A DNA stretch of 64,000 nt from Limnoperna fortunei (GCA_944474755.1 OX104115.1:34297080-34361079); one strand, 5' to 3'. Positions 38,001-45,365 are shown, counted from the first letter of the stretch. Made by a program: numbers and translations. Notes: generated by a model from the sequence alone, not told the origin.

Positions 38001-38142
38001 CTTACACGCCATAAGTCAGACGGATGTGCGTTGCCCATTTGTGGATACACCAATCATAACGTAGATCGATCATTAAATAACCAATGAAAACCCAAAAGGC
38101 TAGTTTATAGTATCGCGCACTGACGCTACAAACACCATTCGT

Positions 38143-38562
38143 ATGCAAACCGAAATGGAGAACGCACGTTGTAACATCGAATTGGGAAACAACAGATACG
38201 TTCGAGCTACGGAATGGAAAGATCAGATCAGAATCGACATCAGAGAATGGGAGATAAAAGATAGACAATTAATCCCTACAAAAAAGGGAATCAGTCTACC
38301 CTTACACCGATGGAAACTATTAGTCGACAGCTTTGAGTTTCTGGATCAAGCCCTGAAGGAAAAGAGAGACTACAAATCACACCTCGGAAGAAACGTTTAC
38401 GCGACGACACAGGCCAACAGTCAATACATCAACATCAGGCAGTATTGGTTGCCACCGAACAACACCGATGTCACACCGACCAAGAAAGGAATTTGTCTAA
38501 GACCCACAGAATACGCCAAATTAAAAGACACGGCCATGGTGATAGGAGATGCCGTCCCGTAA
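38143..38562 (+). CDS. tandem PC4-like coactivator domain protein (Polinton)
   Basis: 139-residue protein made of two copies of the PC4/p15 single-strand DNA-binding coactivator fold. Copy one (about 10-65) has GNNRYVRATEWKDQIRIDIREW followed by PTKKGISL and a final Trp helix start. Copy two (about 80-135) has NSQYINIRQYWLP followed by TPTKKGICL. The KKGIxL motif and the preceding beta-strand pattern are hallmarks of the family. Cellular PC4 is small and dimerises through this fold, so two copies in one chain could form an intramolecular dimer (inference). The gene is the leftmost of the element, close to the inverted repeat, with a TTTATAGTATC sequence 33 bases upstream and AATAAA at 38,780. 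It may help transcription or protect single-stranded replication intermediates. Confidence 0.8.
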   Translation: MQTEMENARCNIELGNNRYVRATEWKDQIRIDIREWEIKDRQLIPTKKGISLPLHRWKLLVDSFEFLDQALKEKRDYKSHLGRNVYATTQANSQYINIRQYWLPPNNTDVTPTKKGICLRPTEYAKLKDTAMVIGDAVP

Positions 38563-39112
38563 CTGTCTTCCGTCGTGCCCTGCTCCTACAGTTCGGATCA
38601 TCAGAACCAGTTGGGTTTCCTACAATGCCCAGAGTGTAACCCCGACCACTGTACGGAATGGTGATTGACGAGACGTATTTCTAGTGCTAAATTGAAAGAC
38701 TGGTGTGTGATATATAAATCATTTATTACATTATTTTGCATATATATTTGTTGTGTAAAAAATTGATCGGAGTATATACAATAAATTGTAGAAGCTTTTC
38801 ATTCTGTCTTTCCTTGTTTATTCACGCTACTCTAAGAAGTATTTTTCTGTAGTCAAAAAAGGATACACGGAAAAGTATTTTTTGAAGTATCGGGAAATGT
38901 TTGCTATTAAATTGTATTAATTTAGATTTATCTCTTCACAAACGAAAACAAAATGTCAGTCACGAGTTATTAAATTAAACGTCGATTCCATGAGTCATCC
39001 ATCACATGGTATTAACGTCACGTGATCTAAATTTCACCAATCAAATAAGACCCGAGTAGTATTTGAAAGAGCGACGAATCAACCCTCCCTCATTTCATCG
39101 CCATCCTTACGC
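38563..39112. other. Polinton spacer with poly(A) signal
   Basis: Non-coding interval between the PC4-like and CARD genes. AATAAA at 38,780-38,785 would serve the PC4-like gene. The AT-rich second half probably contains the promoter of the CARD/TBP-like genes; AAATAAGAC near 39,043 and TATTTGAAAG near 39,059 are the only candidates seen. Confidence 0.5.
38780..38785 (+). terminator. poly(A) signal AATAAA
   Basis: Consensus hexamer 218 bases after the stop of the PC4-like gene, followed by a T-rich stretch near 38,800. Confidence 0.45.
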
Positions 39113-39370
39113 ATGGACAGACGCGGGGAAAAGAAGCTCCTGAGACATTTAGTGCGATTAGTCGAAGAAACACCCACGGAAGAGGTCGTGAATTATTTGG
39201 TAGCACAACGCATTTTGACTCCGGACCTTTCAGAGGACATCGTCTATCAAAACACCACTAGACGTAAAAACAGACAGCTGATCTTCACCCTAACGAGAAG
39301 AGGACCCCACGCCTATAGAATCTTCATCGAAGCCCTTCGTGCACTCGAGTGTGTAGAATTGGCAGACTAA
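39113..39370 (+). CDS. CARD-fold protein (Polinton)
   Basis: 85-residue protein that fills a single caspase-recruitment domain. Helix 1 is KKLLRHLVRLVEET. Helices 2-3 give EEVVNYLVAQRILTPDLSEDI, with the family's typical ILT turn. After an RRKNRQLIFTL helix comes the diagnostic TRRGPHAYRIFIEAL segment, which matches the RRGxxAFxxFxxAL signature of CARDs in caspases and adaptors. CARDs pair with other CARDs to build apoptosome- or inflammasome-type assemblies. A free CARD with no effector domain could act as a decoy, or as a scaffold for the element's own proteins. It ends five bases before the TBP-like start, suggesting co-expression. The fold call rests on motif reading. Confidence 0.72.
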   Translation: MDRRGEKKLLRHLVRLVEETPTEEVVNYLVAQRILTPDLSEDIVYQNTTRRKNRQLIFTLTRRGPHAYRIFIEALRALECVELAD

Positions 39371-39375
39371 GTGGA

Positions 39376-39876
39376 ATGCGCCTGACCAACGTCGTAGTAC
39401 AAGCGAATTTGGCATGTTCCATCGATTTACGGGCTTTGATCTACCGATTATCCAACGCACGCTACGATCCTCGATCGTTTTCGGGGCTGATCTGGCAACA
39501 TCGAAAGATTGGAGGAAACTGTCTGTTATTTTCTAACGGCACCATTTACTGTAACGGAAAATGCCTGTCCATACAAGAAGCTCGACGTCGTCTCCGGAGA
39601 TACGCTAGAGTTCTACAACGCATGGGTTATGCCGTTCGTCTTACCCAGATAAGAATAGTGACGGCTTCCGCCGTTCATCAGTTGAGCGGACGTATCGATC
39701 CCAGAAAACTGCCGATCGATTTTAGTTACGAGATTTTTCCAGCCGTCATGTTTCGACGAAACGGCGTACATTACATCTGTCACCTCTCCAGAAAATTAAT
39801 GATCACGGGATTGAAGTGTTCTCGCGACGTCCACGAAGTGTATCCCGTTCTCTTGGAGATGGAGCTGTACGTATAA
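39376..39876 (+). CDS. TATA-binding-protein-like factor (Polinton)
   Basis: 166-residue protein with two TBP-type repeats and no N-terminal extension. Repeat 1 (about 3-83) has LTNVVVQANLACSIDL, YDPRSFSGLIW and LLFSNGTIYCNG. Repeat 2 (about 86-166) has IRIVTASAV, FSYEIFPAVMFRR and KLMITGLKC. The order strand, helix, YxPxxFxxLI, LIFxxGxxxxTG is the TBP saddle. Of the four DNA-intercalating Phe positions, three appear to be kept (F35, F52, F121) and the fourth is His/Leu (136/137) by my alignment. The start at 39,376 is the first in-frame ATG. Its own stop lies inside a TATAAGAG motif. It probably directs transcription of element genes in the host nucleus. Divergence from cellular TBP is large, so altered specificity is plausible. 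Confidence 0.78.
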   Translation: MRLTNVVVQANLACSIDLRALIYRLSNARYDPRSFSGLIWQHRKIGGNCLLFSNGTIYCNGKCLSIQEARRRLRRYARVLQRMGYAVRLTQIRIVTASAVHQLSGRIDPRKLPIDFSYEIFPAVMFRRNGVHYICHLSRKLMITGLKCSRDVHEVYPVLLEMELYV

Positions 39877-39879
39877 GAG
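39872..39879 (+). promoter_or_regulatory. TATAAGAG motif 1
   Basis: Contains the stop codon of the TBP-like gene and lies 15 bases before the ATG of the small frame at 39,895. Confidence 0.5.
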
Positions 39880-39894
39880 GTCGTCAACAACAAA

Positions 39895-40101
39895 ATGGAC
39901 TAGACGTACATATTCATCCTCTTTGCCGCAGAAACCCAGCGAAATATACGTGGCTCTTACCAAGACGACACAGACGCTGGACCGCATTAAGTCCTATCTT
40001 TCGGATCCCTACTTGGCACAACCATCGTGGAAGTACGATATCATTCGGTCCTTTTTGGACCTCTATAAGAGTAAAATCGACAGTCCACGAAAACGGCCAT
40101 G
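39895..40101 (+). pseudogene. small frameshifted reading frame before integrase
   Basis: An ATG at 39,895, 15 bases after a TATAAGAG motif, opens a frame that stops at once (third codon TAG). The next frame over is open from there to 40,101 and encodes about 65 residues, including ALTKTTQTLDRIKSYLSDPY and IIRSFLDLYKSKI. Its stop overlaps the integrase start as ATGA. This looks like a small helical protein gene that has suffered one indel near its start. No family is recognised. Confidence 0.45.
40064..40071 (+). promoter_or_regulatory. TATAAGAG motif 2
   Basis: 27 bases before the integrase ATG. Confidence 0.6.
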
Positions 40102-41193
40102 AAGTACGAAGACTACTTGGAAAAAATTTATTACGACCCTCGTCATCCGGGATCGTACGGAGGAGTGGAAAAACTGTACAGAGCGGTACGCAAGGAAGGA
40201 AAATACGTGTTGGGAAGAAGCAAAATCGAGTCATGGTTAACGGGACAGGAGACGTTCGGACTACATCGTCAAATCAACAGAGCCTTTCGCCGGCGCAAAG
40301 TGATTGCCCCGTACATCGACTACCAGTGGGACGCCGATACCGCCGTCATGAAAACGTTTAGCAAAGAAAACGACGGATACGCTTATTTTGTCGTTACTAT
40401 CGACGTCTTTTCGCGATTTGCCCACACGTTTCCGTTACGCTCGACTCAAGGCAAGGAAATGTCGAACGCCTTGCAGACCCTCTTCCGACTTGGAAGGAAA
40501 CCCAACAAGCTGAGAACCGACAAGGGAGTCGAATTCCGGAATAGAGACGTTCGGCGAGTGTTAAAAGCCGAGAAAGTGGATCATTTTTACACCCAGAACG
40601 AACAGAAAAGGTCCTACGCCGAACGATGTATCAAGCCGATAAAGAGCAAAATCTTTCGTTACCTGTCCCGTCATCAGACGCACCGCTGGATCGACGTTCT
40701 GGAAGAAATCACCCAAAGCTACAACGGAGCTTATCACCGTTCCATCAAGATGGCTCCTCGTGAGGTGACGAAAAAAGACGAGGCTCGATTATGGAAGATG
40801 CAATATTCAACGGAACGATACCAAGCACCGAGAAGAGGATATGTCTTTAAAAAGGGAGACACGGTACGCCTCTCTCACGTCTGACAGCCCTTCGATCGAG
40901 AATACGACGAACGATGGACGATGGAATATTTCGTGGTGGTCGATCGCGGGATGAAGGACGGTCTTCCTTATTACACGTTAAAGGACACGACAGACGACGC
41001 AGTTCGAGGAACTTTTTATCAATCGGAATTGAACAGGGTGAAAGTCACCGATCAGACAGAGTACCGGATAGAAAAAGTCATTCGTCGTCGACGCCACGAT
41101 GCACTCGTCAAATGGATGGGTTGGCCCGCTAAATTCAACAGTTGGATTCCCCTGGCGGATCTGAAAGACTATAAGAGGAAGGACAGAGAATAG
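40099..41193 (+). pseudogene. Polinton integrase with chromodomain, one in-frame stop
   Basis: DDE-type integrase that inserts the linear element DNA and makes the 6-bp target duplication. A short N-terminal helical region (PRHPGSYGGVEKLYRAV) precedes the core. Catalytic residues are Asp near 78-80 (QWDAD), Asp141 (RTDKGVEF) and Glu175 (SYAERCIK), giving about D,D-x33-E. The core is followed by the SYNxxxHxS region (about 207-215), an SH3-like segment and a C-terminal chromodomain (YRIEKVI...DALVKWMGW, about 41,073-41,177). A TGA at 40,882-40,884 lies between the SH3-like segment and the rest. The frame is otherwise open, so this is one nonsense change in an otherwise intact gene. A TATAAGAG motif sits 27 bases before the ATG. 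Confidence 0.9.
41170..41177 (+). promoter_or_regulatory. TATAAGAG motif 3
   Basis: 25 bases before the ATG of small basic protein paralog 1, inside the end of the integrase gene. Confidence 0.6.
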
Positions 41194-41202
41194 GATGTAA
41201 TC

Positions 41203-41547
41203 ATGGATCAATCCAACGTATACGTTCACATTCATTTTTTGAGAGAATTGGGAGAAGCTAATTCGACGACTAGAAAACTTTTGATTCGATACATGACGAG
41301 AGGACAAATGGAAGCATTGGCCGAAGTCGTGCGTTACATATTGGACGGGTCCTTACCCGTCTTGATTAGAGATTCACCATTCATTAGAGAACGATCGTTA
41401 TTGTTGCGTCAAATAATCGATCCCGGAATATCGCTGCACAGGAAACGAAACTCTTTATTGACTTATCAGGACATCGTACCTCGTCTGTTACGAAGACGAA
41501 ATCTGAATCGAGCCATCGTTCTATCCCTACGTCGTGGAGAAACATAA
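41203..41547 (+). CDS. small basic virion-type protein, paralog 1
   Basis: 114-residue, Arg-rich protein. It aligns by eye with the 103-residue product at 44,917: both have an N-terminal leucine helix (HIHFLRELGEA versus FLHLLRVARK), then RKLL or KALL, then MEALAEVVRYILDGSLPVL versus LKALSEIAHNVIKGTIVLT, and a basic C-terminal half. Related small proteins are common among Polinton-like elements and are suspected to be DNA-condensing or virion core components; that role is inference. Its ATG follows a TATAAGAG by 25 bases. Its stop codon is part of the CATAAGAT upstream of the next gene. Confidence 0.6.
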   Translation: MDQSNVYVHIHFLRELGEANSTTRKLLIRYMTRGQMEALAEVVRYILDGSLPVLIRDSPFIRERSLLLRQIIDPGISLHRKRNSLLTYQDIVPRLLRRRNLNRAIVLSLRRGET

Positions 41548-41550
41548 GAT
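41543..41550 (+). promoter_or_regulatory. CATAAGAT motif 4 (one-base variant)
   Basis: 30 bases before the penton-like ATG. It contains the stop codon of the preceding gene. Confidence 0.5.
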
Positions 41551-41580
41551 GAAGCTCAACGTCACGGATCCGAATTCGAG

Positions 41581-42003
41581 ATGGATGCATTTTACCTGTT
41601 TTTGTATTGCGGCGATTCGTTGTCTACCCACGTCGACAACCACGCCGGAGATTTCGTGGTAGATCTCCCCAAAAGGTTCCTGCTGGAAGGAAACTGGGAA
41701 TGCGCTCTGACGGAACTCACCCTACCGTCCCAGTTGGAGTATCCGAGTCATCGATTGTACGTCTGCGCCGATATCGTCGAAGAATCGTACGCGCGCAATA
41801 GATTTTTGCCTCTCTTGCGAGTCATCGAGTCCGTGGATCAAGACACGTTGGAGTTTGGCCAACTTTATTACGTCAAATTACGTAATGCCGACCTGAATCG
41901 ATTGCGTTTCTTTATAAGAGACGATCGACTAGAACCTTGTCGGTTTAAACTCGACCGTCTGTACTGTACGCTTCACTTCAGAAGACGACGATGGGATCGA
42001 TAG
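41581..42003 (+). CDS. penton-like minor capsid protein
   Basis: 140-residue protein beginning with strand-rich sequence FYLFLYCGDSLSTHVDN, then DFVVDLPKRFLLEGNWECALTELTLP. An N-terminal strand followed by a 'polarised lattice protein makes LP, WE, AL, E' pattern is typical of the Polinton minor capsid (penton) protein, a single jelly-roll. It is short for that family, so it may represent a minimal form. It sits just upstream of the major capsid block, as expected. It overlaps the next gene by 13 bases. The identification is by pattern and position; a structure search would settle it. Confidence 0.55.
   Translation: MDAFYLFLYCGDSLSTHVDNHAGDFVVDLPKRFLLEGNWECALTELTLPSQLEYPSHRLYVCADIVEESYARNRFLPLLRVIESVDQDTLEFGQLYYVKLRNADLNRLRFFIRDDRLEPCRFKLDRLYCTLHFRRRRWDR
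41913..41920 (+). promoter_or_regulatory. TATAAGAG motif 5
   Basis: 70 bases before the ATG at 41,991, inside the penton-like gene; farther than the others. Confidence 0.4.
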
Positions 42004-42284
42004 AAGTCTATGATCACAAGACACAACGATGGATGCCGTACGTGCCCGACCACAAAAAGTGGGAACAGCATTTCTCGGACCTGTCGGAAGGAAGGGTTCG
42101 ACCAGATCACAAGGGACGTTACATCGTGGGAAGCGATACCCAGTGGAGATCAGAGACGCCTCAAGTTCAATTGGTGACACCGTTAGCCCAGACGCTCGAG
42201 ATGGCCAAGTCCGAACTGGCGCCACCGAAAGTTATAAGAAGCCGCAAACGCCGACGTAGTTTTAACCAACTAGAAGAATCATGA
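41991..42284 (+). CDS. small basic protein before the capsid gene
   Basis: 97-residue protein with WMPYVPDHKKWEQHF and RVRPDHKGRYIVGS near the N-terminus and a strongly basic end (RSRKRRRSFNQ). It overlaps the penton-like gene at its start and the capsid gene at its end (ATGA), so the three are tightly packed. A similar short protein at this position occurs in related elements, but I cannot assign a function. The basic tail suggests DNA or capsid-interior contact (inference). The nearest TATAAGAG lies 70 bases upstream, inside the previous gene. Confidence 0.6.
   Translation: MGSIEVYDHKTQRWMPYVPDHKKWEQHFSDLSEGRVRPDHKGRYIVGSDTQWRSETPQVQLVTPLAQTLEMAKSELAPPKVIRSRKRRRSFNQLEES
42233..42240 (+). 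promoter_or_regulatory. TATAAGAA motif 6 (one-base variant)
   Basis: 40 bases before the capsid ATG, inside the preceding gene. Confidence 0.45.
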
Positions 42285-43543
42285 ATCACTTGGAAGAAAA
42301 TCACGAAGACGAACTGTCCCTGTTTTCGCCTCCACCGGCCAACACTGGCATCCAGAGGAGAGAATGGATCGAATTTCGACCGACCAATCAAATCTCGGGC
42401 GATGGTCCTTTGGAGTTTACGATTCCACCGCAATCGGCTGCCTACATGGATCTGAAGAGAAGTTCGCTCAAAGTCAAATTACGACTTTTAAATGAAGACG
42501 GAACACCGATCACAAAAGACGCCAACGTTTGCTTAGTAAATTTAGCCCTGCAAGCGCTATTTTCAAATGTAGATTGTCATCTGCAGCACACACCCGTATC
42601 TCAAATGGGATCCAACTACCCGTTCAAAGCCTACATCGACACCCTGTTGGAGAGTGGAAAGGACGACACAGTACACCTCAATGCGTAATGTTTTTCTAAA
42701 GACACGGCCGGACACCACGACGACACCAACGTTAAATCCAGTTCCAATGTTGCATTGTACAGACGCTCTATGTTTACGAACGAAGGTCGCATATTAGAGA
42801 TGGAGGGCCCCATTCACCTAGACGTATTTAGACAGAACCGTCTGTTGCTGAATGGTATCGCCTTGACCCTAAAGCTGTGGCCCACTCAGAACGCATTTCG
42901 CTTGTTGTCGAGCGATGTCAACGCCGCTTACAGAGTACAGATCTTGGACGCCGCATTCAAATTGTGCCTACAGAAACCCAAAGCCGGAGTGCTGATGGCT
43001 CATAATCAGTTGTTAGGAAATGCCACGGCCATGTATCCGTTCGTCAATAGCGATATGAAGATTGCCTCCGTCTCCAAGGGAGAATACGGATTCGTCGAAA
43101 ACAACCTATTCCAAGGAGAAGTTCCCAACCAGCTGATCGTCGGCCTGGTTAGCAGCGAAGCGTTCAACGGAAGTTATAAGAAGTCACCCTTCAATTTTCA
43201 AGGATTCGATTGCAATTTTCTGAGCCTGTACATCGACGGACAATCGTATCCGACCCAACCGCTACAACCCAACTTTGCGGGACGCAACTACGTGGACGCT
43301 TACAAGAGACTCGCCGCTTTCAGGGAGGACGTCGACGTGTCTTACTGGGATTTTGCAGGAGGCTATGCCCTGTTCGTTTTCAACATTGACGACCGAGTCG
43401 ATTTTAATGCCAAAAGAAGAGGAGACTGTCGTTTGGAAATAAAATTCGGCACGGCTTTACCCGAGAGCGTGACCGTGTTGATGTATGGCAAGTTTCCCAA
43501 GGTCATGCACGTGGATCAATCCAGACGAGTCTTACTACCATGA
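42281..43543 (+). pseudogene. major capsid protein (double jelly-roll), one in-frame stop
   Basis: Capsid protein that would form the hexon-like shell of a Polinton virion. The reading frame spans 420 codons. N-terminal sequence includes RREWIEFRPTNQI, LEFTIPPQSAAYMDLKRS and VKLRLL, the usual opening strands. The C-terminal half includes LDVFRQNRLLLNGIALTLKL, NVAYRVQ-type strands, NFQGFDCNFLSLYIDGQ and VTVLMYGKFP. These motifs are characteristic of Polinton double jelly-roll capsids. A TAA at 42,686-42,688 interrupts the frame after the first third; on both sides the frame is open and homologous. The stop overlaps the protease start (ATGA at 43,540). TATAAGAA lies 40 bases before the ATG. Confidence 0.85.
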
Positions 43544-44010
43544 ACAACGAAGAAATCGAAAGAGCGCTGAAACATTTAGGAATCCAAGCCGTTTGTGCCG
43601 ACGAATTGAGGCGACAGAAAAAACCAAAGACGTACGTCGTCAACACAGATCCGTGTTCCAGACCCGGCATTCACTGGACGGTGTTTCATTTTCCAGCGAA
43701 AGGACCACCCGAATTTTTCGATTCGCTGGGGCACCCACCGAGTGATTACCAGCGTCATTTCGAAGAAGTGCTGGGAACGTCTTATCTGTATACACCGGAC
43801 GCCATACAACCGGAGGACAGCGACACCTGTGGAGCCTACTGCATTCATTTCGTATGCGAGAGACATCGCTCGAGGACTTTTCAAGAGATCCTGAACCGGT
43901 TTAGCACCCTGGATTTAAAGGCCAACGATCGAAAAGTGAAAAACTTCATAAGAGAGAGAAACGACACGACTCTTCAAAATGGAGCGCGAAAGCAGCACGC
44001 ACAGTACTGA
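43540..44010 (+). CDS. adenain-like cysteine protease
   Basis: 156-residue maturation protease of the C5/Ulp1-like fold, expected to process virion proteins. The catalytic triad is visible: His45 in GIHWTVFHF, Asp61 in FFDSLG, and Cys97 in SDTCGAYCIHF. The spacing and the TCGxYC motif fit adenovirus-type proteases. It starts within the last codon of the capsid gene and overlaps the start of the membrane protein at its end. No YATAAGAG motif was seen close to its ATG, which suggests translation from the capsid transcript. It appears intact. Confidence 0.9.
   Translation: MNNEEIERALKHLGIQAVCADELRRQKKPKTYVVNTDPCSRPGIHWTVFHFPAKGPPEFFDSLGHPPSDYQRHFEEVLGTSYLYTPDAIQPEDSDTCGAYCIHFVCERHRSRTFQEILNRFSTLDLKANDRKVKNFIRERNDTTLQNGARKQHAQY
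43947..43954 (+). promoter_or_regulatory. CATAAGAG motif 7
   Basis: 24 bases before the ATG of the membrane protein, inside the protease gene. Confidence 0.6.
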
Positions 44011-44206
44011 ACGCTGGCCAATGCTGGGAAGTCAACTACCCAAATCGGAAATCGTCTACTTTCGCCAGATGATCGTGGTTTTCGTCATCATCGTCACATC
44101 GATCGACAATCTGTCCCTGCAAAACGACAAGAGCGAACTATGGATAGCGTTGTTGAGCAGTGCCATCGGATACGCCTTACCCAATCCCACGCTCAAGAAG
44201 ACATAA
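43979..44206 (+). CDS. small membrane protein (Polinton)
   Basis: 75-residue protein with a hydrophobic segment (FRQMIVVFVIIVTSI, about 28-43) and a second one (ELWIALLSSAIGYALPNP, about 53-70). Small two-segment membrane proteins of this pattern, ending GYxLPNP, recur next to protease and ATPase in Polintons and relatives. The role is unknown; entry, assembly or membrane association have been considered. CATAAGAG lies 24 bases before the ATG, inside the protease gene, and a second CATAAGAG contains its stop codon. Confidence 0.7.
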   Translation: MERESSTHSTERWPMLGSQLPKSEIVYFRQMIVVFVIIVTSIDNLSLQNDKSELWIALLSSAIGYALPNPTLKKT

Positions 44207-44209
44207 GAG
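44202..44209 (+). promoter_or_regulatory. CATAAGAG motif 8
   Basis: 31 bases before the chosen ATPase ATG. It contains the stop codon of the membrane protein gene. Confidence 0.6.
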
Positions 44210-44240
44210 AAGATCGACATCTAGATTCGAAACGGGCATC

Positions 44241-44888
44241 ATGGTGTTTTCGTTTTTATCGTGTTCTAGCACGTGCATCGCTGGGCAAACGGGAAGTGGA
44301 AAGACGCGGTTCGTCTACAGGCTGTTGAAACATTTGAAAGAAATGTACCCCGACGAACCTCCCGAAGCCGTCTTGTATTGCTACGGTATACACCAACCGC
44401 TCTTTGAAGAAATGGAAAAGACTATACCTCACCTCTCATTTCACGAGGGGCTACCTTCTATGGAAACGGTTCGAGAATTTACTGTAGACAGACATCATCG
44501 CCTGATCGTATTAGACGATCTCATGCATCGCGTGGTACGCGACGTCGACATGGAGTTACTTTTCACACAGCGATGTCACCACAGACGACTGAGCGTCTTG
44601 TTTTTGACTCAGAATCTTTACGTTCAAGGAGCTAGATCGAGGACTATTGCCCTGAACACCACGTACTTGGTGTTGATGAAAAACGTCAGAGACGTCTCTC
44701 AGATCGCCACCTTGGGACGACAACTCTATCCCGGGAAATCTAAAGTACTCACGGAAGCATACGAAGACGCCACGGCGACACCCTATGGATATTTGGTGGT
44801 GGACATGTCTCCGCATTCCGACGACGCATATCGATTGAGGACCCACGTGTTTCCGGGAGAATACCCGATCGTCTACGTGAAAACATAA
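44241..44888 (+). CDS. genome-packaging ATPase
   Basis: 215-residue P-loop ATPase of the FtsK/HerA type that would drive DNA into the capsid. Walker A is GQTGSGKT at residues 15-22 and Walker B is HRLIVLDDLM ending at 95. LSVLFLTQNLY is the likely sensor strand, and ARSRTIALNTTY follows. I chose the ATG at 44,241 rather than the in-frame one 27 codons upstream, because it follows CATAAGAG by 31 bases and gives the usual short lead before the P-loop. The upstream codons lie inside the preceding gene. Intact. Its stop codon is embedded in the next CATAAGAG. Confidence 0.9.
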   Translation: MVFSFLSCSSTCIAGQTGSGKTRFVYRLLKHLKEMYPDEPPEAVLYCYGIHQPLFEEMEKTIPHLSFHEGLPSMETVREFTVDRHHRLIVLDDLMHRVVRDVDMELLFTQRCHHRRLSVLFLTQNLYVQGARSRTIALNTTYLVLMKNVRDVSQIATLGRQLYPGKSKVLTEAYEDATATPYGYLVVDMSPHSDDAYRLRTHVFPGEYPIVYVKT

Positions 44889-44891
44889 GAG
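44884..44891 (+). promoter_or_regulatory. CATAAGAG motif 9
   Basis: 25 bases before the ATG of paralog 2. It contains the ATPase stop codon. Confidence 0.6.
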
Positions 44892-44916
44892 GACGCCAAG
44901 AGAACACTCAAAAGTC

Positions 44917-45228
44917 ATGGGTCGACTACTAGAAGACCAACGTCACTTTCTCCATCTGTTGAGAGTGGCCAGGAAAGACCAGAGAAAGGCCTTGCTAAAA
45001 ACCATCGACAAATCGCAACTGAAAGCCTTGAGCGAAATCGCCCACAACGTCATCAAAGGGACGATAGTTCTGACACCGGAGGAGAAACTACGACTGAAGC
45101 GATATAAAAAGACCATCGACGTTTTGGGGAAAAAGTCGTCGACGAGAAAACAGAGACTTTGCGTCTTGCAAAGAGGAACCGCTGCCGTCGTGCGCCTTTT
45201 AGAAAACTTTGAGACATGGAGAAAATGA
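44917..45228 (+). CDS. small basic virion-type protein, paralog 2
   Basis: 103-residue Lys/Arg-rich protein, the better preserved of the two related genes. An N-terminal FLHLLRVARK helix precedes RKALLKTIDKSQLKALSEIA, HNVIKGTIVLTPEEKLRLKR and a basic KKSSTRKQR tail. The segment around ALSEIAxNxxKG is shared with small proteins of other Polinton and adinto-type elements, where a core or DNA-condensing function has been proposed. Presence of two paralogs in one element suggests duplication with specialisation. CATAAGAG lies 25 bases upstream of the ATG. It overlaps the following small gene by 13 bases. Confidence 0.65.
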   Translation: MGRLLEDQRHFLHLLRVARKDQRKALLKTIDKSQLKALSEIAHNVIKGTIVLTPEEKLRLKRYKKTIDVLGKKSSTRKQRLCVLQRGTAAVVRLLENFETWRK

Positions 45229-45365
45229 TCCTAATCCCTTACGAACGATACCAAAAACTCCTTGCCGAACAGAAGAAGAAGCAAACGGGAGAAGGAACTA
45301 AGAAGAGAAAACTCGGACCTCCCGGCATTCCGGTCAAAGACAATAAAACTTGGATTTCGCTTTAA
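45216..45365 (+). CDS. 49-residue basic protein (last plus-strand gene)
   Basis: Short frame from ATG 45,216 to TAA 45,365, overlapping the end of the previous gene. The peptide begins with ILIPYERYQKLLAEQ, has a KKKQTGEGTKKRKLGPPGIP centre and ends KTWISL. The composition (basic, Pro/Gly turn, final Trp) is not random, and the codon pattern matches neighbouring genes. AATAAA follows at 45,386, which fits the end of the plus-strand block. Function is unknown; nucleic-acid binding is a guess. Confidence 0.55.
   Translation: MEKMILIPYERYQKLLAEQKKKQTGEGTKKRKLGPPGIPVKDNKTWISL

Noticed and set aside
39816..40361. 181-codon Arg/Pro-rich plus-strand frame
   Set aside because: Out-of-frame shadow of the TBP-like and integrase genes.
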